A DNA stretch of 64,000 nucleotides from Neocallimastix lanati (nom. inval.). Lineage: Eukaryota; Neocallimastigomycota; Neocallimastigomycetes; Neocallimastigales; Neocallimastigaceae. Shown one piece after another: positions 37,125-49,523 of the stretch. The DNA is taken from NCBI GenBank assembly GCA_016946835.1, contig JACVTC010000012.1, forward strand, positions 265,001 through 329,000, given 5' to 3'. Under the pieces are notes generated by a model, which had not been told where the DNA came from, searched no databases, and worked only from the letters and a program-made list of their open reading frames with translations. The translations under genes were made by a program, and so were the position numbers. The first letter of the stretch is position 1; each line of letters opens with the position of its first letter.

Positions 37125-38171
37125 ATTTCTTAATATTTTTCAATAAATAAACAAAAAACAAAATATTAACAAAAATTATAAAACGTCTCTACTTTTCTCA
37201 AATTTCTATTATACATAAAATGAAGAAATTCACCATTTTATATTTTTTTTTTAGACATAATATGAAGAAATGTATCTTTTTTTTTTTTTTTTTTGTTAAA
37301 TTTTAATTTATATGTAATTTTTTAATTAACAAGAAAAACTTTATATTAATTATTTATTTTATTTTTTAATATATTTTAATCATTAAATATTAAATATATT
37401 TTAATATATTATTAATCAATTTCTAATTTATTAAATTTATATAAAAAAAAAAATAAAAAATTTTAAAATTAATTATCATTAATAAAATTTGATTTTATTG
37501 AAAAGTTTATTTATTAATTAAATTTAATTAAAAAGGTAATTACAAGGTATAAATAATATAGAGTCACTATTTTTATATATATTTAAATGTGGCGTAATAA
37601 AAATAAAACATTTTTCTATTATTAATGTATTACTAATATTTTGATCATGTGAGTAATAATAAATTATTCGAGGGTGGTGCGTTTCTGAATGTGGCTATAA
37701 AAATATATATATATTTTCATTTCGGAACGTGGCTTATATTTTTTTATAAATTTTTATATATGAAAATAATATTTAAAACATTAACATAAAATAACATACA
37801 TTTTTTTGAAAAAATAATTATTAAAAAAATATTTAAAATGTGATATATTTAAAAAAAACTGATGATTTACTAATATATTTAATTTGCCATATTCTGAAAA
37901 TTTTTATTTATTTATTAATTTTATTTTTTTATTTTTTTTATTTATAATTTTTTATTTTTTATTATCAAATATATATATATTAAATTATGAAATTATTATA
38001 AAATAAAATATTTATTTAATTATTATTTATTTATTTATTTATATAAAAAAAATTATATATAATACGCCATATTAAAAATGTGGCTTATAATCAACAAGTG
38101 CGGGTCCGAAATATTCTATGATTATTAATAAAAACTAAAATTACTTATTAAATTATTTTCATATTTTAACA
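37125..38171. other. Stretch upstream of gene A, no gene, with a recurring GTGGC motif
   Basis: Expected to hold the gene A promoter. A short motif of the form AA(T/C)GTGGCxTATA appears at 37586, 37688, 37726 and 38077, and again at 38244 inside the neighbouring transposon end. Its complement-like form GCCATATT appears near 37886 and 38065. No ORF. Confidence 0.5.
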
Positions 38172-38289
38172 GAATGTGATGCATTTCGACGGGAGTATTG
38201 CATTTCGACATAATTTATGTTTGATCATTTATTCATGTATTACAATGTGGCTTGTAAAAATAAATGAATAGGAATAGGGTTAAATTTAT

Positions 38290-38860
38290 TTTTATTTTTA
38301 TTTTTTTTTTTTTTTTTTAATTTTAAAAACATTTACAGTAAAAAAAATATATATATATAATAAAGTAAATAAAAAATAAATAAAAAAAAAAAAAAAAATA
38401 AATAATAAAGTAAAATATAAAATATAAAAAAAAGAATAAAGTAAAATAAAAAATAAAAAAAATAAAAAATAAAGTAAAATAAAAAATAAAAAAAATAAAA
38501 AATAAAGTAAAATAAAAAATAAAAAAAAATAAATAATAAAGTAAATTATAAAATATAAAATATATAAAAAAAAAAGTAAAATATAAAATAAAAAAAAAAT
38601 AAATAATAAAGTAAATTATAAAATATATAAAAAAAAAAGTAAAATATAAAATAAAAAAAAAAAAAGTATAAAATAAAATATAAGATAAAAAAAATAAATA
38701 ATAAAGTAAAATATAAAATAAAAAATAAAATAAAATAAAATAAAAAAAAAAAAAAAAAAAAAAAGAATAAAATAAAATATAAGATAAAAAAAAAATAGAT
38801 TAAAACAAAAAAAATTAAAATATAAAAAATAAAACTTTTAATTTAAAATATTTATAATAA
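38290..38860. repeat. A-rich low-complexity tract (AAAATAAA/AAAGTAAA units)
   Basis: About 550 bp of A runs broken by T and G, between the left terminal repeat and the left transposase gene. The matching place in the right arm is only about 130 bp, so the tract expanded or contracted after duplication. Confidence 0.85.
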
Positions 38861-40282
38861 ATGGATGATCAATTAGAAATAAGTGAAACTAATAAAGAAA
38901 AAAACCAAATCATTGTAAATAGAAAATATAAATTTAATTTATGGTATATAACGAATAATACAAAAATATTCCAATGCACTAAATGTAAAACAGTTAAAAA
39001 ATGTAAATTTTACATTATTCTAAATGATAATAATAAAGTAATAAAATATGAAAACAAACATACTCATCCAGGAAAAGAATATGATGCATCTGTATCAATA
39101 GTAAAACATAAAATGAAAAATGAAATAAGAAAAACCTCAATCCCATTTGATATAAATCCAAAACATATATAATGAAATATTTGAAGAAATTGGATTGATA
39201 TGCCCTGAATATATTTCAATTAAATCCCAAATATCAAGATATATTAAAAAACAACTACCTCCTGATATATATCAAAATTTAATGAAATTCCAGATAAATC
39301 TGAATATTATATAAACGAAAGAGATGAAAATTTTATGATATACAAAAATTCTAATATTATAATTTTTCAATCATCATTTCCCATTCCAAACAGAATTGTC
39401 TATAAAATACAACGAACATATGTTTGCTGATGGTACATTTTATATTACACCAATATTTGGTTATCAAGTGTTTATAACAAGAGTATTTGCTCCAGAAATA
39501 AATAGTTTTTATACTACATCACTATCTATATTAAATAATAAAGAACAAGCAACCTATGAATTGTTATTTGAAGAATTAAAAAAGAATGAAAGTAATTATA
39601 ATAATAATATTATAAGTAATTATAATAATAATATTATAGTTATACCAAAAATTTTGCATTGTGATTTTGAAAAAAGTATATCCAATGTTTCCATTAAAAT
39701 ATTTCATAATATTACTATTAAATATTGTGTATGGCATTATAAAAGATCGTTTGAAGTTCAAAAAAATAAATTATGTTATAATGAAGTTGAAAATAATCAT
39801 AAAATTTATTTGTTATATAAAGCTATTACAAATTTTCCTATTATAAATCCTGAATATATATTTGATATTTATAATTATATTAAAATTATACGTCAAATAT
39901 ATAATTATTTCAATTTTTTAAATTTTTTGGAATATTTTAATAAGACTTATTTATATAAATATGATATTCAATATTGGAATTATTATAACGATATAAACCA
40001 CATAACAAATAATGCTTCAGTATCTTTTAACAATTACTTAAAAAAATTGTTTTACAAAAAACCTTCTTTTTATGAATTGATTTATCATTTAAAAAGAGAA
40101 GAATCTTTATCTTACAATAATTACAAAAGGAAAATTGAAGGAGTTTGGAAAAAAAAAAAGAATATTAACAAAAACTGATGAAATCAATGATTTCATTAAA
40201 AAATACAAAATAAAAGGAATCCGATTAATTGATAAAAAATGTGAAAAAATGATATCATTGATTTATGGTATAAATGTTTAAT
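38861..40282 (+). pseudogene. MULE transposase, left copy, frameshifted
   Basis: The N-terminus (38861-39172; starts MDDQLEISETNKEKNQIIVN) carries a FLYWCH/WRKY-like zinc domain (FQCTKCKTVKKCKF...KHTH). The frame breaks at 39165-39175, where the right copy has two more bases. The core continues at 39396-40178 with the first catalytic Asp in MFADGTFYITP, the second in ILHCDFEKSISN, and the CVWHYKRS block typical of MULE transposases (C..H after the second Asp). A further frame change follows near 40160 in an A run. Probably inactive. Confidence 0.8.
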
Positions 40283-41283
40283 AGAATTAAATACACTCTA
40301 AATATATGAATAATAATTAACTAGAATATATATAGTTTAAATTATATTTATATCAATATATTTTATTAATATCAATATCAATATATTTTATTAATATCAA
40401 TGTCAAAATATTTCATTAATATCAATATCAATATTTAAATTTTATTAATAATAAATATTTAATATTATAATAAATTTTATTTTATTATTTAATTAATTTA
40501 ATAATAAAATATATAATTTTATTTATTTTATTTGAATAAAATAAAATGGAAAGGTTTTATTATTAAAATATTTAATAATAAAATATAATAATAAAATAAA
40601 ATTAAAAAAAAAATAAAAATAAAATAAAATTCTCAACAGAAAACTTATTTATTCTTTTTTTGTTTTTATTTTATTTTTTTAATGCTAAAATACATTTATT
40701 CTTTTATTTATTCTTTTTTTTGTTTTTATTTTATTTTTTTAATGCTAAAAAACAATAAATAAAATAAAAACTAAAAAAAATAATAAATAAAAGAATAAAA
40801 AAGTTTTCTGTTATTTTATTTTTATTTTTATTTTCATTTTATTTTACTATTATATTTTATTATTAAATATTTTAATAATAAAACCTTTCCATTTCATTAT
40901 ATTTAAATAAAATAATTAAAATTTTATATTTTATTACTATATTAATTATATAAAAAAATAAAACTTATTATAATATTAAATATTTATTATTAATAAAATT
41001 CAAATATTGATATTAATATTAATAAAATATATTGATATTGATATTGATATTGATATAATTTATAATATTAAATATTTATTATTAATAAAATTCAAATATT
41101 GATATTAATATTAATAAAATATATTGATATTAATATTGATATTGATATAATTTATAATATTAAATATTTATTATTAATAAAATTCAAATATTGATATTAA
41201 TATTAATAAAATATATTGATATTGATATTGATATTGATATAATTTAAACTATATATAATCTAGTTAATTATTATTTATAAATT

Positions 41284-42694
41284 TAGAGTTTGTTTAATTC
41301 TAATAAGCATTTATATCATAAATCAATGATATCATTTTTATCATATTTTTTATCAATTAATTCTGATTCCTTTTTTTTGTATTTTTTAATTAAATCATTG
41401 ATTTCATCAGTTTTTGATAATAATATTCTTTTTTTTTTCCAAACTCCTTCAATTTTCCTTTTGTAATTATTGTAATACAAAGATTCTTCTCTTTTTAAAT
41501 GGTAAATCATTCATAGAAAGAAGATTTTTTGTAAAACGATTTTTTTAAGTAATTATTAAATGATTCTGAAGAATTATTTGTTATTTGGTTTATATCGTTA
41601 TAATAATTCCAATATTGAATATTATATTTATATAAATATGTCTTATTAAAATATTCCAAAAAAAGTAAAAAATGGAAATAATTATATATTTGATATATAA
41701 TTTTAATATAATTATAAATATCAAATATATATTCAGGATTTATAAAAGGAAAATTTGTAATAACTTTATAAAACAAATAAATTTTATGATTATTTTCAAC
41801 TTCATTATAATATAATTTATTTTTTAAACTTCTAACAATCTTTTATAATGTCATATAAAATATTTAATAGTAATATTAGAAAATATTTTAATTGCAGCAT
41901 TGGATATACCTTTTTCAAAATCACAATGCAAAATTTTTGGGGTAACAATAATATTATTATTATATTTAATTGCATTCTTTTTTAATTCTTCAAATAACAA
42001 TTCATAGGATACTTGTTCTTTATTATTTAATATAAATAGTGATGTAGTGACAAAACTATTTTTTCTGGAGCATATACTCTTATTATAAATACTTGATAAC
42101 CAAATACTGTCGCAATATATATGTACCATCAGTAAACATATTTTCGTTGTATTTAATAAGCAATTCTGTTTGGAATGGGGAATGATGATTGAAAAATTAT
42201 AATATTAGAATTTTTGAATATCAATTTTCTTCTCTTTCGTTTATATAATATTCCAATTCATCTGGAATTTCATTAAATTTAGATATATCAGGAGGCAGTT
42301 ATTTTTTTATATATTTTGATATTTAGGATTTAATTGAATTATATTTAGATCATATCAATCCAATTTCTTCAGATATTTCATTATATATATGTTTTGGATT
42401 TATATCAAATGGGATTGAGGTTTTTCTAATTTCATTTTTTATTTTATGTTTTACTATTGATACAGGTGCATCATATTCTTTTCCTGGATGAGTATGTTTG
42501 TTTTCATATTTTATTACTTTATTATTATCATTTAGAATAATGTAAAATTTACATTTTTTAACTGTTTTACATTTAGTACATTGGAATATTTTTGTATTAT
42601 TCGTTATATACCATAAATTAAATTTATATTTTCTATTTACAATGATTTGGTTTTTTTCTTTATTAGTTTCACTTATTTCTAATTGATCATCCAT
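41284..42694 (-). pseudogene. MULE transposase, right copy, inverted and broken
   Basis: Nearly identical to the left copy but on the opposite strand. The N-terminal zinc domain is at 42350-42694 and here continues in frame past the left copy's break (NPKHIYNEISEEIGLI). Further pieces are at 41851-42129, 41507-41776 and 41316-41510. Different frame breaks from the left copy show independent decay after duplication. The first Asp region around 42110-42130 is damaged. Confidence 0.8.
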
Positions 42695-42973
42695 TTATTA
42701 TAAATATTTTAAATTAAAAGTTTTATTTTTTAATTTTTTTTTTGTTCTAATCTATTTTTTTATCTTATATTTTATTTTATTCTTTTTTTTTTATTTTCCT
42801 TTATTATTATTATTTTTTTTTTACTATAAATGTTAATAAAATTAAATTATAAAAAAAAAATAAAAAATAAATTTAACCCTATCCTATTCACTTGTTTTTA
42901 CAGGCCACATTGTAATACATTAATAAATGATCAAACATAAATTATGTCGAAATGCAATACTCCCATTTTAACA

Positions 42974-43277
42974 ATCATAAAATATAAATTTATTTAGTGT
43001 ATAATTTTACCTTATTAATTATTTTAATTAAATTTCATGATTCAATTTTTTTTTTTTAACATTCTTTTCGTAATTACAAATATAATTTATGTATGTTGGA
43101 AATAACTTAAATAGTAAATAGTATATAGTATAAAATAATTGTGTACTATATATTTATGTATTGATATGAGAATCATATGAATGTATAATAATAAAAAAGA
43201 ATCATATAATATTAAATAAAGTGTTCTTAGTGAAATAAATTAAAAATAAATAAAAATTAAGTGTAATAATCTAACAG
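42974..43277. other. A+T-rich stretch, probably 5' LTR remnant of a copia element
   Basis: It ends at the primer-binding-site-like sequence at 43278, so it should include that element's 5' LTR, but the LTR start is not identifiable without its 3' partner. Confidence 0.4.
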
Positions 43278-43297
43278 ATTACGAGTCTCATTGACTC
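43278..43297 (+). promoter_or_regulatory. Primer binding site of a copia remnant
   Basis: ATTACGAGTCTCATTGACTC differs at one base from the corresponding site (20 nt) of the copia element at the right end of the window, and lies about 110 bp before the gag-like region. See the half-tRNA finding. Confidence 0.65.
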
Positions 43298-43385
43298 TAA
43301 AGTATCGATAATTAAATAATAGTGATTTAAATAAAAAGATTAATATTTTAATATTTATATTAGTAAAATAAAAAAAATTAGTAGT

Positions 43386-44660
43386 AATGAATCAAACACT
43401 CCAATATATATATTAAATAATACAAACTATAGGGAATGGAAACAAGAACTATACTTGTTTTTAAAAGACAAAAGATTGGAGCAACATATTCTACAGGAAG
43501 CATTAAAGTAGATACATATGTCAGAAATTGATAAAGAAGAAAATATAGAAAACTATATACGTGTAGATGGAACTTCTAATATGTATTCTACAAAAGGAAC
43601 AAAAGAAAAAAACTATTAAGGATGATGCCACAACTAAAATACATATCCTTGGAAGTATAAGAGAAGAATTAACTATGAGTATAAACTTTATAACTTGCAC
43701 CGCGTTTGAAATATTTATTATGATTATGAATATCAATTTAAGTACAGAGAAAGTAAGATCTAAAAGCATAAAAGAATCTTTAAAAAAATCAAATATGATC
43801 CAGAAACTGTCCTCATATCAATATTCATTTCTAAAATGAATATAAAATTTAGAGAGTTAAATGAACTAAAAGGAAAAGGTTACGGATAGTGAAAATTTTA
43901 GATATTTATATAATGCTCTTCTAGAAGACTTATCTAACAAAATAAATTTATTTTAAAATCAAGATTCTTGGAGAATACTACCCAACGCCTAATAAAATTG
44001 GTTGAAGAACTTAAATATTTTAATGAATTTAAAACAAATAGGAAAGATGATTCTGATGCCTTGAACACAGAAGTTAAAATAAATAAAAACAATAATAGTG
44101 ATAACTCAAAAAATAACAGTAAGATTAGACAATGTAATTTCAACAACAGTAGAAGAGGAAGTTACAGGGGACGGTACAATAAACAAAATCACGTATTTCA
44201 TAAGAAAGATAAAAATAATATTAAGTGTTGAACTTGTGGAAACTATGGCTATTACTCAGACGAATGTTGATATAATAATAATAATAAGCAAAGAGGAAGA
44301 GGCTCATATAGAGGGAAATACCACAAGAAGAAAATAGAGAATAATAGTGTTACGGTTTCATATACCAATAATGATGATAAATAAGATAGGCATGAAAACA
44401 ATTATATGGAGGATTACAGTAATAACTTCAGCTTTGAAGCAAATAATACAGATATTAATAAAAGCTTATTACCCTTCAAAAGTCTAGAATGTTATACTTT
44501 AAATAACAGTGATAAAATAGCAAATAATAATAAAAGCAATAATAAAGAAAAAAAATGAATTACATTCATGGACTTAGGATTCTGGGGCTTTTTATCATAT
44601 GACAGGGAATCTAGGTGTAATGATTACTAAATGTAATAATCATATTAAGTACTATTACAT
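43386..44660 (+). pseudogene. Copia gag and start of protease, truncated by the gypsy element
   Basis: The gag N-terminus is readable in one frame near 43410-43510 (NNTNYREWKQELYLFLKDKR) and continues in other frames (ORF 43567-43839, then 43968-44231). A degraded CCHC knuckle lies at 44226-44268 (CGNYGYYSDEC). Near 44560-44640 the protease active site is visible (DSGAFYHMTGNLG, then ITKCNNHIKY). Homology stops at about 44650, where the gypsy LTR begins, so the gypsy element probably inserted into or was joined to this copy. Stops and frame changes show it was already decayed. Confidence 0.65.
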
Positions 44661-45595
44661 ATAATGATTATTAACTTCAACTTAACAACTAATTCATTAA
44701 GTTGAGAAAATAAAATAAAATAAATTTTTATCTATATTGAGTTTATTATAAAATTATTTATAATAATAATACGAAACACAAAAGAAGAAATATTCCTTTA
44801 AATTTGGTTTATAAAATATATTTTAAAATAAAATTCTTTTATTATTTTATTAAAATTAAAATATAAATTGTTATTATTATAACTATGTTTTTTATAATAA
44901 TAACTCTTGATTTCCTAAAGAGAACTCAAGAGCTTTATTTATATTTTTTTGTGAAAATAAGGTTAAATAAAAAAGATTTTCTAATCTTAATAAATATCTT
45001 ATCTAGAAAAAGATTAGAAGAAAAAACTAGATAAGTTTTTTGATTGATATTCTATTCATATCGATCATCGTATATATTAAGCAAGAACCAAATATATTAT
45101 TATATTTGGATAAAACCTTAAAATACCAATTTTCTATATTTTAATTTAGATCATCCAATAAAAGGAAAAATAAAGAATAACCGAATCTGGTCTAAATTAA
45201 TCTAATTTTCTAAATATCATTAAAATCTAATTTAAACTTATAAATATAATACCATCTTTTAAACTAAAATATAAAATTATACAAATACGGAAACTTATTA
45301 ATTATTCTTTTTAAATGTACAATGTAAAAAGTAAATAATAGTTAATGTTTTACATTAAGTTAATAATTAAGTGGAAAATTTAAATAAATTATTAATATTA
45401 ATAAGTGTATAAATAATAATTATTTAATTAAATTTTCTAATATTTTAAGTGTATGAATAATTATAATTTTAATAAATTTGATAATAATATTTCAATGTAT
45501 GAATTAGTTATAATTTAAATAAATTTATTATTATTAATAATTATAAAGACTAAGAAATAATAATTATTTATTAGTAAATAATTATTATTTCTTAC
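44650..45595 (+). repeat. Gypsy 5' LTR
   Basis: It shares long blocks with 49524-50525, including gttaaataaaaaagattttc / gttaattaaaaaaatgtttt and the stem-forming segments described in the findings. Its end (TTCTTACA, 45588-45595) is clear; its start is approximate. Confidence 0.75.
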
Positions 45596-45602
45596 ACTAA
45601 AA

Positions 45603-45621
45603 TGGTAGACTCGGGGTGAGG
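45603..45621 (+). promoter_or_regulatory. Gypsy primer binding site
   Basis: TGGTAGACTCGGGGTGAGG, beginning with the TGG that pairs with the CCA end of a tRNA, 7 nt after the LTR end. The donor tRNA is not identified. Confidence 0.55.
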
Positions 45622-45630
45622 CTTAAGTTA

Positions 45631-45677
45631 TTTAAAATCAAGCAGGGGGATCAGGATTACTCTGCTTTGATTTTAAA
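45631..45677 (+). promoter_or_regulatory. Leader hairpin after the gypsy primer site
   Basis: tttaaaatcaagcag (45631-45645) can pair with ctgctttgattttaaa (45662-45677) with one unpaired T. The 16-nt loop is gggggatcaggattac-like. It lies between the primer site and pol, where packaging or dimerisation signals are usual in LTR elements. Confidence 0.6.
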
Positions 45678-45726
45678 ATAAAAAAATATTTCTTTTAATA
45701 AAATTTTTTTTTTATTTATTAATATT

Positions 45727-48689
45727 TTGAAACCTGAAGAATACTCAGAAGGAATTGTTGTTCGATTACCAGTAAAAATTAATGATTATGAATTTAATGC
45801 AGACTTTAGAATTATTGAAAAGGAAGACTCTTTTTATGATATGTTAATAAACTTTAAAACTCAAATCGATCATTGTTTATTTATTCATCCAACCTTAAAC
45901 AGTCTATGTAAACTTTTTTCAGAAAGTGAATACGAAGAAATAGCAAAAATAAATAATCAATATTATGATGAAGAAAATATAATCTGCACTATTAGAAAAG
46001 TTAAAGAAACGAATAATGAAAAGGAAATTATAAAGGAATTAACTCCAATGGAATTTATTGAAAGTGATGAATTTTTAAATACCTTAAATAAAGATTATAA
46101 AGAACAAATTATTAAAATTCTCAAAGAAATGATTGACATAGTTGCTACTTCAACGGAAGAACTAACTCCTTCTAAACTTTCACCACATAAGATAGGTTTA
46201 AAAGCTAATGCAAAGCCAGTAAAATTAAGAGGTTATAGGTTAACTAAATTAAAATCAGATATCTTAAAGAACTTACAAAGCTTATTAAGAAAGGACTGAT
46301 AGAACCATCCTGTTCAGAATGGTCATCTCCAGTAGTACTTATTCTTAAACATAATAGAAAGTGGCGCTTGTGCATTGACTACTGAAAAGTCAATGATATG
46401 ACTGAAAAAGATTCTTATTCAGTTCCATATATAGATGAAATTTTTGATAGTCTCGGAGGAGCTAAAATATTTACAAACTCTTGATTTATTTTCTGGTTTT
46501 AACCAAATCTTAATGGATGAAGAAAGCGTTGAAGTAACCACTTTTACTACTAAGTTTGGAAATTATCAATTTAAGGTTATGCCTTTTGGACTTACTGGAG
46601 CTCCCTCAACCTTCCAAAGAGAAATGAATAAAATTTTATTCCCTTTTATTGGTGAATTTGTTTACGTATTTATTGATGATGTTTTAATATATTCCAAAAG
46701 TATTGAAGAACATTTAGTCCATATTAAACAAGTCTTAGAAGTATTTAAAGAAAACAAGTTAAAAATTAATATTGAAAAATGCCATTTTCTTCAAACTGAA
46801 GTTGATGTATTAGGTCGCAAACTTAATACTCAAGGATTAAGTCCCATGGAAAGCAAAATAACAGCTATTAAGAAGTGGGAAGCCCCTTCATCACTTCATG
46901 AATTAAGATCATTCCTTGGAGCAGTAGGATATTATCGTGATTTTATTCTTAAATATGCTCAAATTACCTCACCTTTATGTAAATTATTGAAAAAAAAATA
47001 CTAAATATATATGGAATAAAGAACAACAAGAAAGTTTTGAACTTCTAAAAGAAAAATTAATTAATGCACCTATTCTAAAATTTCCGTTATTTGACAAACC
47101 TTTTATTATTAGAACAGACGCTTCGTATAATGGAATTGGTGGAGTTCTTTTACAAAAAGAAGAAGAAACCGGTAAGGAGCATCCAATACACTTTATAAGT
47201 AGAAGTTTGAAGAAAGCTGAAAAGAATTATGGTATCACAGATTTGGAAGGAACAGCTTTATTCTATTGTATGACTAAATTTAAATCTTTTATTGAAGGAA
47301 ACCCATTACCTACAACTATTTACACAGATCATAAACCATTAATTGGTTTATTTAAGAATAAAGAACCTTTGAATGCAAGGTGTCTAACCGCTAGTATGCT
47401 TGGAATTAATATAAAATATGAATCAGGCAAAAAGAATGTGTTAGCTGATGTTCTTTCAAGAATGAAAAGTAAGGAAGAGAGAAAGATATTATTAACAAAA
47501 ATTACTAATGGAAATAATGAAGAATTATTATCTAAAGTTATAAAGGAATTTATTAATGAAAAGTTTACTGTTATTGATGGTGAAGATTACTTTATCGACA
47601 ACGGAAATTATAGAAAATTAATAACGGATGAAAATGAAAAATTTAAATTAATTTTAGAAGCTCATAATATTGGCCACGAAGGATATTACAAAACATATCA
47701 AAGACTTAAGAAAAACTTTTATTGGAATCATATGATTAAAGATATCAAAAGAATTGTTAGTAATTGTGAAAAATGCCAGTTAAATCGTCCTCAACCATAT
47801 CCAGAACCAACTGAAAACCATCCAACTAAAGTAGAGGGTCCCTTTGTGCATTTAGGATTAGATATTATAGGACCGTTACCAAAAACAAGAAATAATAATC
47901 AATATATTATAGTAACTGTTGATTACTTTATCAAATGGGTTGAAGCCGAACCCACTGAAAAACATAACTTCCTCTGAGATAATTAAATTTTTAATAAACG
48001 TTTTTGCAAGACATGGTGTGCCTCAAGTTATTACTAATGATAATGGAGTCCAATTCACTTCTGATATGACTAAAATCTTTCTTGATCTTTATGATGTATA
48101 TATTAAATTTGTAGCTACTTACCACCATGAATCAAATGGTCTTACTGAAAATCGAAACAAAGAAATTGGAAAATTACTTCGTTTATTAGGAAGGAAAAAT
48201 CAAGATTGGGATGAAGTTTTACCTTCTGCTCTATGGGCACTTCGAACTACCAAAAACACAGCTACTGGACATTCTAGTTTTGAATTAGTATATGGAAGAG
48301 AAGACCAACAGCCTTATGATATAGCCATAAGAACAATTGAAAATACAGGTAAATCATATGATGAAATTTTAATGGAAAAATTTGTTCGTCATTATCAATG
48401 GACTAGAGAAGCATGCGAAAATGTGAAGAATGCTAACAAGTATTGGGCAACAAGACGAGAAGAACAAATAAGTATGAAAAAAGGAAAAGAATTAAAGGTT
48501 GGTGATCTTGTTCTTGTTAGAAACTTTAGCCGCACTAAGCTAGAACCATATTACAATGGACCATTTAAAATTTTAAAAATTCAATTCAATACAGCAACTT
48601 TAATCGATCAGAAAACTAAAAAACAACTAGACAGGAATATTCATTTTAAAAATTTAGTAAAGTTTAACTCCGCTTACAGAGAAGCTTAA
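45727..48689 (+). pseudogene. Gypsy pol (protease end, RT, RNase H, integrase) with frameshifts
   Basis: Frames: 45727-46299 (protease end and RT start; no canonical ATG), 46283-46480 (KGLIEPSCSEWSSPVVLILK, with TGA where relatives have Arg in DYRKVN), 46435-47004 (RT core; MPFGLTGAPSTFQREMN, active site YVFIDDVLIYSKS), about 47000-47520 (RNase H, IRTDASYNGIGGVLLQ, YTDHKPL), 47520-47977 (integrase zinc domain H..H..CEKCQLNR, first Asp LGLDIIGPLP) and 47919-48689 (second Asp ITNDNGVQF, Glu in SNGLTENRNKEIG). Breaks lie at about 46290, 46390, 46470, 46995 (an A run) and 47970. All catalytic residues of RT and integrase survive. It ends KFNSAYREA. Confidence 0.9.
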
Positions 48690-49523
48690 GTCTTCGTCGG
48701 GGCATCTTGATAAGAATGTACTAAATAATGCATTCTTAATTAAATCTACGATTTATTTCTAATATATTATGTGTACATTATTATTTTTGTACTTTAATAA
48801 ATTTTTAAATTCAAGGATTAAAAATTAAATCAAAAATTATATTAAACTTTATATTTTTATATTAAATCTTATATTAATATTAATAGTAATATTTTTATAT
48901 AATTAAAACTTATATTAGCAATATTAATAATAAATCTTATTTTTTTTATTTTTATATTAATAATGAAAATTTGTATTAATAATATTTTTATATATTGATA
49001 ATTAAAAATTTATATATTATATTTTAACTTTTATTATAAAATTTTATATCGAAATGTTTTATTTTATATTGACAAATATTTTATTTTATTAAAAACCTTT
49101 ATATTAGAATAGTATTTTTATTTTTATTTGAATTTTTTAACAGATTGTAATAATAATTATAGGCAATTAAATAAATTCTTATTAGTAATATTTTAGATAG
49201 ATTATAAAAAAAAAAAAAATGTTTTATAAATATTATAAATGTATATTATCTATATTGTTATAATTAAATTTTATATAATTGATTATAAAAATCAATTTAA
49301 ATTTAGTTTTTTATAAAAAAAAAAAAGAAAATAAAATGTAATTTAGTGGCAAGAATAACTTTTAAACCTTGAAAAAAAATTATAAATAGTTGTAAATTTT
49401 GCTACCAATTTTTAAAAATCAATCAATTAATAAAATTAATAAATAAAATAATAAATAAATAAAAAAAATTTGTGTTTCTTTTACTTTTATTTTTATTTAT
49501 TTCTCTAAAATCTTAACATTATG
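48690..49523. other. Gypsy 3' untranslated region
   Basis: Between the pol stop and the 3' LTR, A+T-rich with no ORF. A purine-rich stretch near 49318-49340 (aaaaaaagaaaataaaa) is the best but weak polypurine-tract candidate. Confidence 0.5.

Larger units (their letters stand above)
38172..42964. mobile_element. Inverted dimer of a MULE-type DNA transposon with 9-bp TSD
   Basis: Two copies of one transposase gene face away from the outer ends toward a centre near 40720, forming a roughly 4.8-kb imperfect palindrome. The outer ends are matching terminal inverted repeats (GGGAGTATTGCATTTCGAC at 38191-38209 and its reverse complement ending at 42964). On the left a second, related 19-bp copy (GAATGTGATGCATTTCGAC, 38172-38190) precedes it. 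The 9-bp sequence attttaaca directly flanks both sides (38163-38171 and 42965-42973). MULEs typically make 8-10-bp duplications, so the dimer appears to have inserted as one unit. Confidence 0.8.

Noticed and set aside
45603-45621. tRNA gene suggested by the GC-richer TGGTAGACTCGGGG
   Set aside because: No cloverleaf can be drawn; position and TGG start fit a primer binding site.
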